Made by a program: the position numbers and the translations under genes
Assembly (NCBI GenBank): GCA_002500745.1
Contig: DLST01000006.1
Location: forward strand, 152,097 to 179,646
Direction of reading: 5' to 3'
Source: Sphingobacterium sp. UBA7855
Lineage (GTDB): Bacteria > Bacteroidota > Bacteroidia > Sphingobacteriales > Sphingobacteriaceae
DNA: 27,550 nucleotides
The notes under the pieces: model-generated
Seen by the model: the letters and a program-made list of their open reading frames with translations, nothing else
Databases searched by the model: none
What the model was told of the DNA's origin: nothing
Shown: one piece after another, positions 1 through 8,580 of the stretch
Layout: each line of letters opens with the position of its first letter
Numbering within the stretch: the stretch's first letter is position 1

Positions 1-355
1 TATTGCATATAAAAAGCAATTCGTATTCGTGTGCTTAGTATTTTAGGTGGAAAGGCTACTGATACATTGGCTATACTATTGTATCATCGATCTTTAGGTG
101 AACTCGCTAGGGGCTGCACTACGATGCCTAGGATAAAAAGAACCAATTGTGTTAATAAATGAAGTACTTAATAATTTACTTACACTTCATTAATATCATT
201 TCGCTGTAACTGGTCCAACTATGATGCTAATTCGCAATAAAAGCTCTTTTTTACTGAAAGTCGAAAAATCAGAATGATGGGTAACATTAAATTAACAACG
301 GATTGATGTAATGGTAATTTGTTGTTAATGTTAACCTAATATTCTGCTAATAGAT
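1..355. other. Gene-free leader region upstream of the first TonB receptor
   Basis: I see no convincing gene in this stretch. The first 46 bases can be read as a short open frame ending in TAG at about 44-46, which might be the tail of a gene outside the window, but it is too short to support. A weak 5-bp inverted repeat (CTAGG/CCTAG) lies around 108-134. The 3' end is AT-rich and ends in a TAnnTTTG-type element that overlaps the proposed start codon of the next gene. Confidence 0.5.
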
Positions 356-358
356 TTG
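351..358 (+). promoter_or_regulatory. TAnnTTTG element overlapping the TonB receptor start
   Basis: The octamer TAGATTTG matches the Bacteroidota -7 consensus TAnnTTTG exactly. A TTTG lies at 318-321, but the 29-nt gap is longer than the usual 17-23 nt for the -33 element. If this octamer is the true -7 element, transcription would begin after the TTG codon used as the start of the receptor gene, so promoter and start assignment conflict. It may be coincidence in AT-rich DNA. Confidence 0.3.
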
Positions 359-3172
359 CAGAAACAAAAAACAAATAAATTGGAACCACAATTACAACTT
401 AAAAGAATCGCTGCTGTCGTAACGCTAGCAGTAGCTGCGTCAACAACAGTTTATGCACAAGGCAGTGGAAAGGTGGCGGGTAAAGTAACAAATGTCAAAA
501 CAGGTGAAACAATTACAGGTGTGACAGTTAAGGTGCTCGGGACGGCGAGAGTGGGAAGTTCGGATGTGACTGGTAATTATAATATTCCTGCAGTACCTGC
601 GGGTAAGTATACATTAGAATTTAGCTATGTAGGATTTTCTACTAAGCAAATTACAGATGTAGAGATAAAAGATAAAAATGTTACGACACTAGATGTAGTA
701 CTTGATAATACTGGGGGAACAGTATTGGATCAGGTTGTCGTAACAGGAACTTTTAAAAGAGAGTCGATCAATGCTTTGTACTCGCAACAAAAGAATAGTG
801 CTAGAATTTTCAGTGGTATTTCGACTGAACAAATTAAGAGAAGCCCAGATAGAAATACTTCTGAGGCGATTAAGCGCGTAAGTGGTGCTAGTATTCAAGA
901 TAATAAATATGTTATTGTAAGAGGGTTGAGCGATCGTTATAATTCAGCTATGTTGAATAATGCAATTTTACCTAATACCGAAGTGGATAAACGTGCATTT
1001 TCATTTGATATTATTCCTTCGAATTTAATTGAATCGATCGTTATCAATAAAACTGCAACACCGGATATTCCTGCTGATTTCTCTGGAGGTGTGGTTCAAG
1101 TGAATACGAAAGATTTTCCGGAGAAAAATTTTCTTGATGCATCAATAGGAACCTCTTATAATACGCAATCTACATTTAAAAATTTCACTTCAGCAAAAAG
1201 AACTGGAGGCGAAGTTTTTGGTTTTGCAAGCAGTGATCGGGAAATTCCAAAGAGTTTCCCTTCAACAAAAGATTTTCAAGCTTTACAAAATAATTCAAAT
1301 GAAATTTTTGAGTATTCTAAATTATTTAAAAACAATTGGGGCTATGATACGAAGAAATCAACACTAACTCCAAATTTTCAGTTAAACTACGGTTCCACAA
1401 AAAATTTCAAAGATGATTCTAAATTAGGAGCTATTTTTTCATTGACTTATCGCTATGACCAAAGAAAACGTGAAGCTGATCAAAAAGCTTATGTCGGGCA
1501 GTCATTGCCGGAAGTATTCCATGATGATCAATATAGTTACAATACAAATTTAGGAGCCCTTGCAAACTTCGCGTATTCTTGGAAGTCAAATAAAATCTCT
1601 TTCAAAAACTTATATAATCGAATTTTAGAGAATCAATTTACGTTTCGTGAAGGAAAAGATGATTCGGGGAGTGAATTTTATCGCACGGGAGATTATCTAT
1701 TACAACGATCTATTTTAACCAATCAATTATCTGGTGAACATATCCTTTCGGATAACAGTAAGTTAAAATTGGATTGGTCCTTGAATTATGGACGTACAGA
1801 TAGAGATGAGCCCGGTTATAAACGGATGGAATATTCGAAAGATGGTATTGCATCGATTTCAGCTACAAGTTCCTCCACAGCAGACAGAGCAGGCAATTTC
1901 AATTCGACAATGACTGAGAATTCTTACGGAGGAGCATTGAATTTGACGTTGCCAATGCATTTGTTCTCGGAAAATGACAAATTGAAAGCAGGTTATTTCA
2001 ATCAGTTGCGTGACAGAAATTTTAATGCAAGGGTGATTGGATTTATTCGAAATGGAAACTTTGATGCGAGTTTGCTGAAACTACCGCAAGACAAAATTTT
2101 TGATCAAGCCAATATTCGTCCAAACGGCTTTATACTAAATGAAATAACCAACGGTGGGGATCATTATGATGCGAAAGCTTTTTTGAATGCAGGCTATTTG
2201 ATGTATGATGGATTTGTGATGGAGAAATTGAGGGTGATTGCTGGAGCACGTCTTGAGTCATATAATTTGAAATTGAATAGTGAAGATAATGGCAATCCAG
2301 TAGGTGTTGACACAACGACAATTTCGCTGCTACCATCGTTGAATTTAATCTATAATTTGGATAGTAAGCAAAGTTTTCGCTTTGCAGCCTCACAAACAGT
2401 GGGAAGACAGGAATTTAGAGAAATGGCACCTTTCCCATTTTATGACTTTAATAAGAATATGAATGTTCGTGGAAATCCTAATCTGAAACAGTCGAAGACG
2501 TCAAATTTTGATTTGGGGTATGCATATTATCCGACTGCTGGAGAAGTACTATCGATAGGGGCATTTTACAAGTATTTTGAAAACCCGATTGAGCAAGCAT
2601 TACAGTTAGGTAATTCGGGACGTTCATTCAATTATACCAATTCAAAATCTGCAGATGTATTTGGTGTGGAAGCTGAGATACGTAAGAATCTGAAATTTAT
2701 TGATGAGCGATTGGATAATTTTGTCGTCAACGCGAATGGATCATACATTTATTCAAAGGTTATTGTTCCAACTACTGTGAACTCAACAGGTAAAAGAAAA
2801 CTACAAGGACAATCACCTTATCTAATCAATGCTGGATTATCGTATACGACTAAAAATCCAAATACGACCGCGATTACACTTTTGTATAATAGAGTGGGAC
2901 CAAGAATATGGGCAATTGGTAATGCTGAAGATCCGGATATCTACGAATACTCTAGAAATATTCTTGATTTGCAACTGGCGCAAAAATTTGCGAACTCCAG
3001 AGCCGAAGTAAAATTGAATTATAGTGATATTTTAAATAATAAAGCTTATTTCTATCAAAAACCAAAAGGTTCTGATCCAAACGCAGCATTCAACAAAAAC
3101 ACAGATAATATCAATAGAGCGGAGCAATACGGATCAACTGTTTCTCTTACTCTTTCTTATAAATTTTGGTAG
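356..3172 (+). CDS. TonB-dependent outer-membrane receptor (no STN domain)
   Basis: A 938-residue receptor that would import a ligand across the outer membrane using TonB energy. Residues about 14-35 look like a signal peptide ending near VYAQ. Residues 38-117 form a carboxypeptidase-regulatory-like beta-sandwich (GKVAGKV...G..GVTVKVLGT...SD..GNYNIP). The plug follows at about 125-255, with VIVRGLSDRYN at 187-196 and NKTATPDIPADFSGG at 231-245. The rest is beta-barrel ending in the aromatic-rich LTLSYKFW. No SusD-like partner follows, so this is not a SusC/D pair; a beta-helix lipoprotein gene starts 79 nt downstream. No in-frame ATG exists between the upstream stop (332-334) and the signal peptide, so TTG at 356 is the best available start, although a -7-like box overlaps it. 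The plug is closely similar to the receptor at 18268-21681. The ligand is unknown. Confidence 0.93.
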   Translation: MQKQKTNKLEPQLQLKRIAAVVTLAVAASTTVYAQGSGKVAGKVTNVKTGETITGVTVKVLGTARVGSSDVTGNYNIPAVPAGKYTLEFSYVGFSTKQITDVEIKDKNVTTLDVVLDNTGGTVLDQVVVTGTFKRESINALYSQQKNSARIFSGISTEQIKRSPDRNTSEAIKRVSGASIQDNKYVIVRGLSDRYNSAMLNNAILPNTEVDKRAFSFDIIPSNLIESIVINKTATPDIPADFSGGVVQVNTKDFPEKNFLDASIGTSYNTQSTFKNFTSAKRTGGEVFGFASSDREIPKSFPSTKDFQALQNNSNEIFEYSKLFKNNWGYDTKKSTLTPNFQLNYGSTKNFKDDSKLGAIFSLTYRYDQRKREADQKAYVGQSLPEVFHDDQYSYNTNLGALANFAYSWKSNKISFKNLYNRILENQFTFREGKDDSGSEFYRTGDYLLQRSILTNQLSGEHILSDNSKLKLDWSLNYGRTDRDEPGYKRMEYSKDGIASISATSSSTADRAGNFNSTMTENSYGGALNLTLPMHLFSENDKLKAGYFNQLRDRNFNARVIGFIRNGNFDASLLKLPQDKIFDQANIRPNGFILNEITNGGDHYDAKAFLNAGYLMYDGFVMEKLRVIAGARLESYNLKLNSEDNGNPVGVDTTTISLLPSLNLIYNLDSKQSFRFAASQTVGRQEFREMAPFPFYDFNKNMNVRGNPNLKQSKTSNFDLGYAYYPTAGEVLSIGAFYKYFENPIEQALQLGNSGRSFNYTNSKSADVFGVEAEIRKNLKFIDERLDNFVVNANGSYIYSKVIVPTTVNSTGKRKLQGQSPYLINAGLSYTTKNPNTTAITLLYNRVGPRIWAIGNAEDPDIYEYSRNILDLQLAQKFANSRAEVKLNYSDILNNKAYFYQKPKGSDPNAAFNKNTDNINRAEQYGSTVSLTLSYKFW

Positions 3173-3209
3173 TCTATTCATAATTCATAAATCCTTAACA
3201 TAGTGTTAA

Positions 3210-3239
3210 TTGTATCGTTAAATTAAATTATTCTTTTTG
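3210..3239 (+). promoter_or_regulatory. Possible promoter of beta-helix lipoprotein 1
   Basis: TTG at 3210-3212 and TCTTTTTG at 3232-3239 are separated by 19 nt. This resembles the Bacteroidota pattern TTTG-N17-23-TAnnTTTG, with one mismatch in the -7 element. The ATG is at 3252. It would allow the lipoprotein to be transcribed independently of the receptor upstream, although read-through is also possible because no terminator is visible between the two genes. Confidence 0.4.
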
Positions 3240-3251
3240 TATAAATAAAAC

Positions 3252-4646
3252 ATGAAAATGAAAACGAATTTAAACTTAAATCTTTTAGCTGTTTTAGCAG
3301 CAGGATTGACTGCATTTGCAAGTTGCAGCAAGAGTGATCCTGCAGTAATAGATCCTCCTGTTAAACCGGGTGATTCAAATGAATCACTTGCAGATTCATT
3401 CTTTGAGAAGGTAGCCTACAAAGGAGCATTCGGCACTACTGACTGGACATCTGGATGGGTTAATTACGAACCGAATAAAACTGCATATTCTGCTGCTACA
3501 GAGGAACTTTCAGGTGAAATAGCTGCAGATAAAACTTTAGATGCTTCAAAAACATACTTGTTAAAAGGTTTTGTTTACATTAAAAGTGGTGTTACATTAA
3601 CGATTCCAGCTGGAACAGTTATTAGAGGAGATAAAAATACCAAAGCAACATTGGTTGTTACAATGGGCGGTAAAATTAACGCAGAAGGGACTGCTGCTAA
3701 GCCAATTGTATTTACTTCAAACCAACCGGCTGGTACAAGAGCTCCAGGTGATTGGGGTGGGATTATTATCTTAGGTAAGGCACCTAATAATATCCCAGGT
3801 GGAACAGGTCTTATTGAAGGCGGTTTAACAGCTCCATACGGAAATCATGGTGGAACTATTGCTGATGATAACTCAGGAGTTCTTAAATATGTACGTGTTG
3901 AGTTCCCAGGTATTGCTTATACAACAAACAACGAGATTAACGGTGTTACATTTGGATCAGTTGGTTCTAAAACAACTGTTGAGTACGTTCAAGTTGCTTA
4001 TTCTGGTGATGATTCTTTTGAGTGGTTTGGTGGTACAGTAAATGCTAAGCACCTTGTCTCTACTGCAAACATCGATGATGTTTTCGATTTCGATAATGGT
4101 TACTCAGGAAAACTTCAATTCTTAGTAGGTCTTAGGGATCCGAAATTAGCGGATCAAGCTGGTCAATCAAATGGTATTGAATCTGATAATTCGGAAAAAG
4201 TATTTGATTCTTCTCCAAGAACACGTCCTGTTATATCAAATATGACATTGGTTGGACCTGGTAATACGGAGGTTGATCCAAAACATGAGTATGCAAATTT
4301 GTGGAGAAGAGGAAGTAAGATGATCCTTGCTAACTCTATCTTCATCAACATGCGTTATGGTATCGATATACGTGATAAAGAAACTGGTGATGCATTGACA
4401 GATAAAACATCTTTGATTAAAAATAATATCTACCAATCATTTACGGCAGAAAGGGCTGTGATAGCCGATGGTTCAATACCTTCATTTTCTACCGTTGATT
4501 TATTGAAAACGTATTTGACTACAAATAATAATACATTCTTGGACGATGCGGCAGCTAAAAATCTTTTGGTTAATCCATATAGTTTAACAGCACCAAACTT
4601 TATCTTGAAATCACAATCAGTAGCTGCTACTGGTGCTTCTTTCTAA
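3252..4646 (+). CDS. Beta-helix surface lipoprotein, partner of the TonB receptor
   Basis: A 464-residue lipoprotein. The signal peptide ends in a lipobox with Cys25 (AFASC followed by SKSD). From about residue 95 the protein shows a right-handed parallel beta-helix pattern: LTIPAGTVIRGD, then PIVFTS, then GDWGGIIILGKAP, then DNSGVLKYVRVEFPG, NNEINGVTFGSVG, DDSFEWFGGTVNAK, and an acidic DDVFDFDNGYSG segment. The core aligns block by block with the lipoprotein at 21966-23321, which also follows a TonB receptor of the same type. The pairing suggests a surface-exposed partner that captures or presents ligand to the receptor. The acidic segment could bind a metal ion, but this is inference. An intrinsic terminator follows the stop codon. 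I do not recognise a named function for the family. Confidence 0.85.
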   Translation: MKMKTNLNLNLLAVLAAGLTAFASCSKSDPAVIDPPVKPGDSNESLADSFFEKVAYKGAFGTTDWTSGWVNYEPNKTAYSAATEELSGEIAADKTLDASKTYLLKGFVYIKSGVTLTIPAGTVIRGDKNTKATLVVTMGGKINAEGTAAKPIVFTSNQPAGTRAPGDWGGIIILGKAPNNIPGGTGLIEGGLTAPYGNHGGTIADDNSGVLKYVRVEFPGIAYTTNNEINGVTFGSVGSKTTVEYVQVAYSGDDSFEWFGGTVNAKHLVSTANIDDVFDFDNGYSGKLQFLVGLRDPKLADQAGQSNGIESDNSEKVFDSSPRTRPVISNMTLVGPGNTEVDPKHEYANLWRRGSKMILANSIFINMRYGIDIRDKETGDALTDKTSLIKNNIYQSFTAERAVIADGSIPSFSTVDLLKTYLTTNNNTFLDDAAAKNLLVNPYSLTAPNFILKSQSVAATGASF

Positions 4647-4666
4647 AAAGCAATTTTAAATTTAAG

Positions 4667-4692
4667 AGCCCATTTCTCAATGGGCTTTTTTT
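4667..4692 (+). terminator. Intrinsic terminator after beta-helix lipoprotein 1
   Basis: A perfect 8-bp stem, AGCCCATT at 4667-4674 and AATGGGCT at 4679-4686, encloses a TCTC loop and is followed by a T-run to 4692. It closes the receptor and lipoprotein unit and separates it from the broken lipoprotein gene downstream. Confidence 0.9.
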
Positions 4693-4703
4693 ATCAATTA
4701 TAA

Positions 4704-6572
4704 ATGATGAGAAGAAAAATTTTTAAAAATTGGAGTGGTTTTGTTAACTTGGAATGACTACCGCTATTAGTGGCTTTGTTTTTATGCTTATCGTGTTCAA
4801 AAAAGATAAGCTTGAAAATTTACAAGAAATAAAAGAAGAAACCACGGTTCGAAAAACAAAAGCTATTGCGGTTACAGATCAACATGAGCAAAATGCTAAT
4901 AAAAATTGGAAATGGGATGATCCAGCTTTAACAACAGTGAAATTATATTTTAAGCCAAAGATTAATAATCAACCTAGTCCATCTATTGAAAGACCATTGC
5001 CTTGGTTTATCGCTGGTAATCCTATAAATAATAGTGATAAAGATTATCGTTCCGAACTTGGTTGGGTCTTATATTTGAAAGACTTTGGAACTCCAAATAG
5101 GCCAGCTCAAACACCATTTTTTGCCTTATATAATAGATATTCAGGTGTTTTAAGATTCTTTGTTTACAATTATAGAACACAAGATCTTAATGAAGGATCA
5201 AAAACTTATTATATTGGAAAACTTAGCTATACTGATCCAGATAAACATAATGGGACATTGTCGTTTTTGGCTCCCCCTGAACAATTTGTTGTTGATAAGG
5301 AAAATAAAAATACATCGTTAATAAGTATTACAAAAAAAACCGCAAGCGATATTTGGATGAATTTTGATTTTCTACTTGCTAAACCTGCAGAACTGGCTGA
5401 ACTTCCTGCTGAAAGTGTGAATTTGAATTTAAATATATTCGGGGCTAATGAGACGGAGGTAAATCTCGGGTCAGATTTTTCTAATATTACAGCAAAATCT
5501 GTCATTGGTGGCGCAGGTACAACATCGGATTTTTCCAAGTTTATCAATGGCGGAGTGGAATATACTACTTCTGGTGGCGCTTTGTTGGAATCGATAAATA
5601 AACTACAAACATTGACTGCTACAAAAGTCCAATCTAAAGCTGATTTATCAGTGAAAGCAAGGAATGGTTTAGAAACTCCTAAGGTTCGAGCTGCAATCCC
5701 CGTTGCAACTATTGCCGCAGCAGTTAGTGTAGTAAAAGGAGTATTTGGATTTGTTAAGTCTTTTGTAGGGGATCAAAATCTGGAACCAATACGCAAAGTT
5801 CTTTACAATATAATGGCATTGTCAACACAACGGGAACTGCGATTCTATCCAATAATTTGTATAATATCCAATTTAGCTTAGATAACCATAGCCCAATTTC
5901 TCCAAGTTATTATATTCCTCTATATGAATATCCAATTGGAATTTTGAGGGCTCTTCCTCCAATTTCGGATACATATGGAACTGGAATTTATTTTGAAGAA
6001 AACCAATACTATTGTGGTAAGCCAATGCCGCTGGATGTTTTAAAACAAGCGACATATGCCATTAAGCGCACCGCCATGCAGAATATCTATAGAGATTTTA
6101 CAAATGAGTATCGGGGATTGGAACCTTACATCCGACTAGATAGTATAAACTTAACTTTAATAAATCGTAAGTATTCAGGGGATGGTGTATTACCGAATTC
6201 ATTTGAATATTTTCCAAAGGGGTCTACTCCTATAGAGCCAAGAAATTTTGATGTGATGAATGAATTTACATTTCCAGATAGTAGGAATTCTGGTTGGAGA
6301 CAATATTATCCATTCACTCAGTTAGGACAAGAATACTTTTACGTAAAAAAATGGTATTATCCTAATTCCCAGTTTGCATTTAATATATTTAATGATCCAT
6401 ATCAATTCCATAAACCTTCATTAGGTATATATATAAAAAATTTACAATTACCGATCCTAATTATCCAAATAATGAGTCAAGAGAAAGGGTCATTTTTAAA
6501 GTTGTGGATTTATACAGATCTACCAAACAAAATTTGAATATTGGAGGATGTCCTGTTACCGATTATAATTGA
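4704..6572 (+). pseudogene. Broken large lipoprotein gene (one stop, three frameshifts)
   Basis: Conceptual reading gives one protein of about 620 residues, but only by crossing four lesions. ATG at 4704 begins MMRRKIFKNWSGFVNLE, then TGA at 4755-4757. The same frame continues with a lipoprotein signal, LPLLVALFLCLSC followed by SKK, with the Cys codon at 4794-4796. One base is missing at the A6 run 4799-4804, after which the frame reads DKLENLQEIKEE and stays open to about 5767. One base is missing at the G4 run 5768-5771; an extra G gives VGGSKSGTNTQSSLQYNG and onward. One base is missing at the A6 run 6435-6440; an extra A gives IKKFTITDPNYPNN and finally GGCPVTDYN before TGA at 6570-6572. 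All three shifts go in the same direction and sit in homopolymers, so sequencing error is a real alternative to decay. No family recognised. It is likely a surface lipoprotein tied to the receptor module upstream. Confidence 0.75.
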
Positions 6573-6589
6573 CAATCTTAATAACTGAA

Positions 6590-6616
6590 AATCCTGCCTT
6601 GAGCGGGATTTTTTTT
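6590..6616 (+). terminator. Intrinsic terminator after the broken lipoprotein gene
   Basis: An 8-bp stem with one T-G wobble, AATCCTGC at 6590-6597 and GCGGGATT at 6603-6610, has a 5-nt loop and is followed by a T-run to 6616. It lies 17 nt after the TGA that ends the last frame of the broken gene, which supports 6572 as the true original gene end. Confidence 0.85.
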
Positions 6617-6671
6617 GTCGCATATGTATGAGCTAATTCGTTATAAAGAGGAACAAAATAAATCTTAAAAT

Positions 6672-7112
6672 ATGAAAAGAACGATCTATCTAGTGGTATT
6701 AGGTATTACCCTGCTATTTGTTGCTTGTAAAAAATCTGATAATAAAGTGGATTCGGAAACTGAAGGGCTGAAAGTCGAAATAAAAGGAATTTCCGGCTGG
6801 GGTGAATTTGTAAGTATTAGTGTGGATCAAAATAAGACAGTAGTAAAGTATCCTGTAGAGACTAATGGAAGTCCGCAAACTGCAAGGGATAAAAGCTATA
6901 GAACCAGTGAAGAAACGTTTAGAAAGCTGTCGTCATATGTTGAAACTTACAACTTATTGGATGCTAAAATCCAAGAGTGTGCACGCTGCGCTGATGGAGC
7001 AGATTATGTGATTACAATCAAATCTATGGGGAAAGAAAACACAGTAACAATTGCAGCTCACCGAAACGATGGTAAATATGCTGATGTGCTCGATTTTATA
7101 AGTAAGCTTTAG
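6672..7112 (+). CDS. Small lipoprotein of unknown function
   Basis: A 146-residue protein with a clear lipoprotein signal peptide: LLFVAC with Cys19, followed by KKSDNK. The mature part begins with a beta-rich stretch (LKVEIKGISGWGEFVSISVD). It contains a CARCADGADYVITIK segment with two nearby cysteines, and ends ADVLDFISKL. Alternating polar and hydrophobic residues suggest a small beta-sheet domain exposed to the periplasm or cell surface. The gene stands alone between the terminator at 6590-6616 and a convergent minus-strand gene. I do not recognise the family. Start chosen at the ATG directly before the signal peptide. Confidence 0.75.
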   Translation: MKRTIYLVVLGITLLFVACKKSDNKVDSETEGLKVEIKGISGWGEFVSISVDQNKTVVKYPVETNGSPQTARDKSYRTSEETFRKLSSYVETYNLLDAKIQECARCADGADYVITIKSMGKENTVTIAAHRNDGKYADVLDFISKL

Positions 7113-7218
7113 AAAGCATAAAAGCGCTGTTAATAATTATTTATTGTTCATCAAATATTGACTTTAGCTAAATCATATCCTATAAAGCCAATATCGAACT
7201 GCGATTTAAGAAGTAATA

Positions 7219-8418
7219 TCATCTGGGCTCATAATGATAGACAACCTGATAAGACTGATTTTTAAGCTCCTCAGACAGTTGACCTATATCTAGTGTTTGG
7301 GCTTGTGGGGTAGGCTCACAGACAGAATAATATTTACCATTGTACAAAATAGCGTCACCAATAGGGTGTTCAAATTGAACGGCCATAGTCACATGTGTGG
7401 GATAGAGCAAGGTAATCATGGGTAGATTGTAGATTTCCTTAACCAAATAAAAAAATAAGGCTACCCGATCATCACAGTCACTGTATTTATTTAATAGGGT
7501 TTGTTCAGCCGAAAGACGTTTTTCAGCTCCAAAATTCTCTTCATCATTTTCATACAAAAAGGCATACCGGGTAAACCGCATTAAATAATCCACTCCTTCC
7601 TGTTGGCTCTTTCCACTTAAATTATCCTTAAGCGCCGGAATAAGCGATTGATAGGTTTCTTTGCTTAGCGGAATATTGAAATAAGTTTCAAAATCCACAC
7701 CAGGATAGTTTTTAAAAAGATCACTGATATCGTCATTCAACTTGATGTTAAAATGGTAGGCTTTATGGCCATAATTGAACGCGATCTGCTTTTCCTTATA
7801 GTTTGCAGGTACAAAATCAGGTAATTTTGTGATTTTATAACTGAAATCTTCGATAGCTTCCGGAATCTTTATGTTGACTGGAATGTAGGTGTCAGCTCGT
7901 TGAAACAATTTTCCGTAGTCATGGAAATTTAAACAGGTATATTTCTTGCCGTCAATTTCAAAAAATGGAATATCAGAAATATCTTCTTTGTTCTGAATGA
8001 AAAATATGATTTGATTATTACCAACAGCCAAGCGGGCGTCATAACCAGATTTACACATTAAAAACCATTTGTACAACGTGTAGCGTGTATAATTTTTAGC
8101 TTTCGGAGCAATCTGTTGCGCGGTACGGCGAATCAACTGATAATATACCCAATCATTCAAATGGTGCTCGTCTTTGTATTCAAGCAAACTGTTTACAAGT
8201 TGTATATAATCTGTCTGATCCGCTGTTTGATAGAATTTTTGTACATGCGCTATCGTCAAGCTGTCTTTGAATGGAATGTTAAAGGAAGTCGGAACATCAA
8301 TGGATATCTTTCCGTCATAAAAATCGAAATCATGATGTTGCGCCCACAGCTGTTGTGAAGCGCAGGTCAACCATACGATGATGGTGAATAACATCCAATA
8401 TATTTTTCTTGATCTCAA
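7219..8418 (-). CDS. Exported transglutaminase-like protein
   Basis: A 399-residue protein with an N-terminal signal peptide (hydrophobic residues 8-20, probable cleavage after LWAQ at about 27). The C-terminal part carries a transglutaminase-like core: KYSDCDDRVALFF with Cys315, then TLLYPTHVTMAVQF with His342, then YNGKYYSVCEPT. The third triad position, usually Asp in a D-P-T motif, reads E-P-T here (Glu368), so catalysis is uncertain. The family includes cysteine proteases and cross-linking or amide-hydrolysing enzymes. The N-terminal half (about residues 30-270) is not recognised. An internal segment, YTLYKWFLMCKSGYDARLAVG at about 113-133, is also typical of a transglutaminase-fold N-terminal region, where peptide precedes the core. 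It is transcribed away from the 11-nt array found just upstream. Confidence 0.72.
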   Translation of the reverse strand: MRSRKIYWMLFTIIVWLTCASQQLWAQHHDFDFYDGKISIDVPTSFNIPFKDSLTIAHVQKFYQTADQTDYIQLVNSLLEYKDEHHLNDWVYYQLIRRTAQQIAPKAKNYTRYTLYKWFLMCKSGYDARLAVGNNQIIFFIQNKEDISDIPFFEIDGKKYTCLNFHDYGKLFQRADTYIPVNIKIPEAIEDFSYKITKLPDFVPANYKEKQIAFNYGHKAYHFNIKLNDDISDLFKNYPGVDFETYFNIPLSKETYQSLIPALKDNLSGKSQQEGVDYLMRFTRYAFLYENDEENFGAEKRLSAEQTLLNKYSDCDDRVALFFYLVKEIYNLPMITLLYPTHVTMAVQFEHPIGDAILYNGKYYSVCEPTPQAQTLDIGQLSEELKNQSYQVVYHYEPR

Positions 8419-8580
8419 TTCTTAACAATTTGATAACATTAGTGTAATATAAATTTAACAAATTGTAATTGCTTTTCGAAAAAATTGTAGAAAATATTTT
8501 TAGCCTACCGCAAATTGATAGTAAATGTAAACTTATTTCAGTGTAAGACATAATCGTTTGCCAGTGCATGTTAGGGAGAC
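8419..8580. other. AT-rich spacer upstream of the transglutaminase-like gene
   Basis: This AT-rich stretch lies between the start of the minus-strand transglutaminase-like gene and the 11-nt array. It should hold that gene's promoter, but I could not find a good TTTG-N19-TAnnTTTG pair on the minus strand. No gene or terminator is visible. Confidence 0.4.

Noticed and set aside
1..46. Tail of an upstream gene
   Set aside because: The open stretch is only 14 codons and cannot be distinguished from chance.
356..3172. SusC-type glycan transporter
   Set aside because: No SusD-like gene or glycoside hydrolase is nearby, and the partner is a beta-helix lipoprotein.
5857..6537. Separate gene of about 226 codons after the first part of the broken lipoprotein
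   Set aside because: It has no proper start (TTG) or signal peptide, and the upstream sequence in its frame continues coherent protein from the preceding frame; it is a fragment of one gene.
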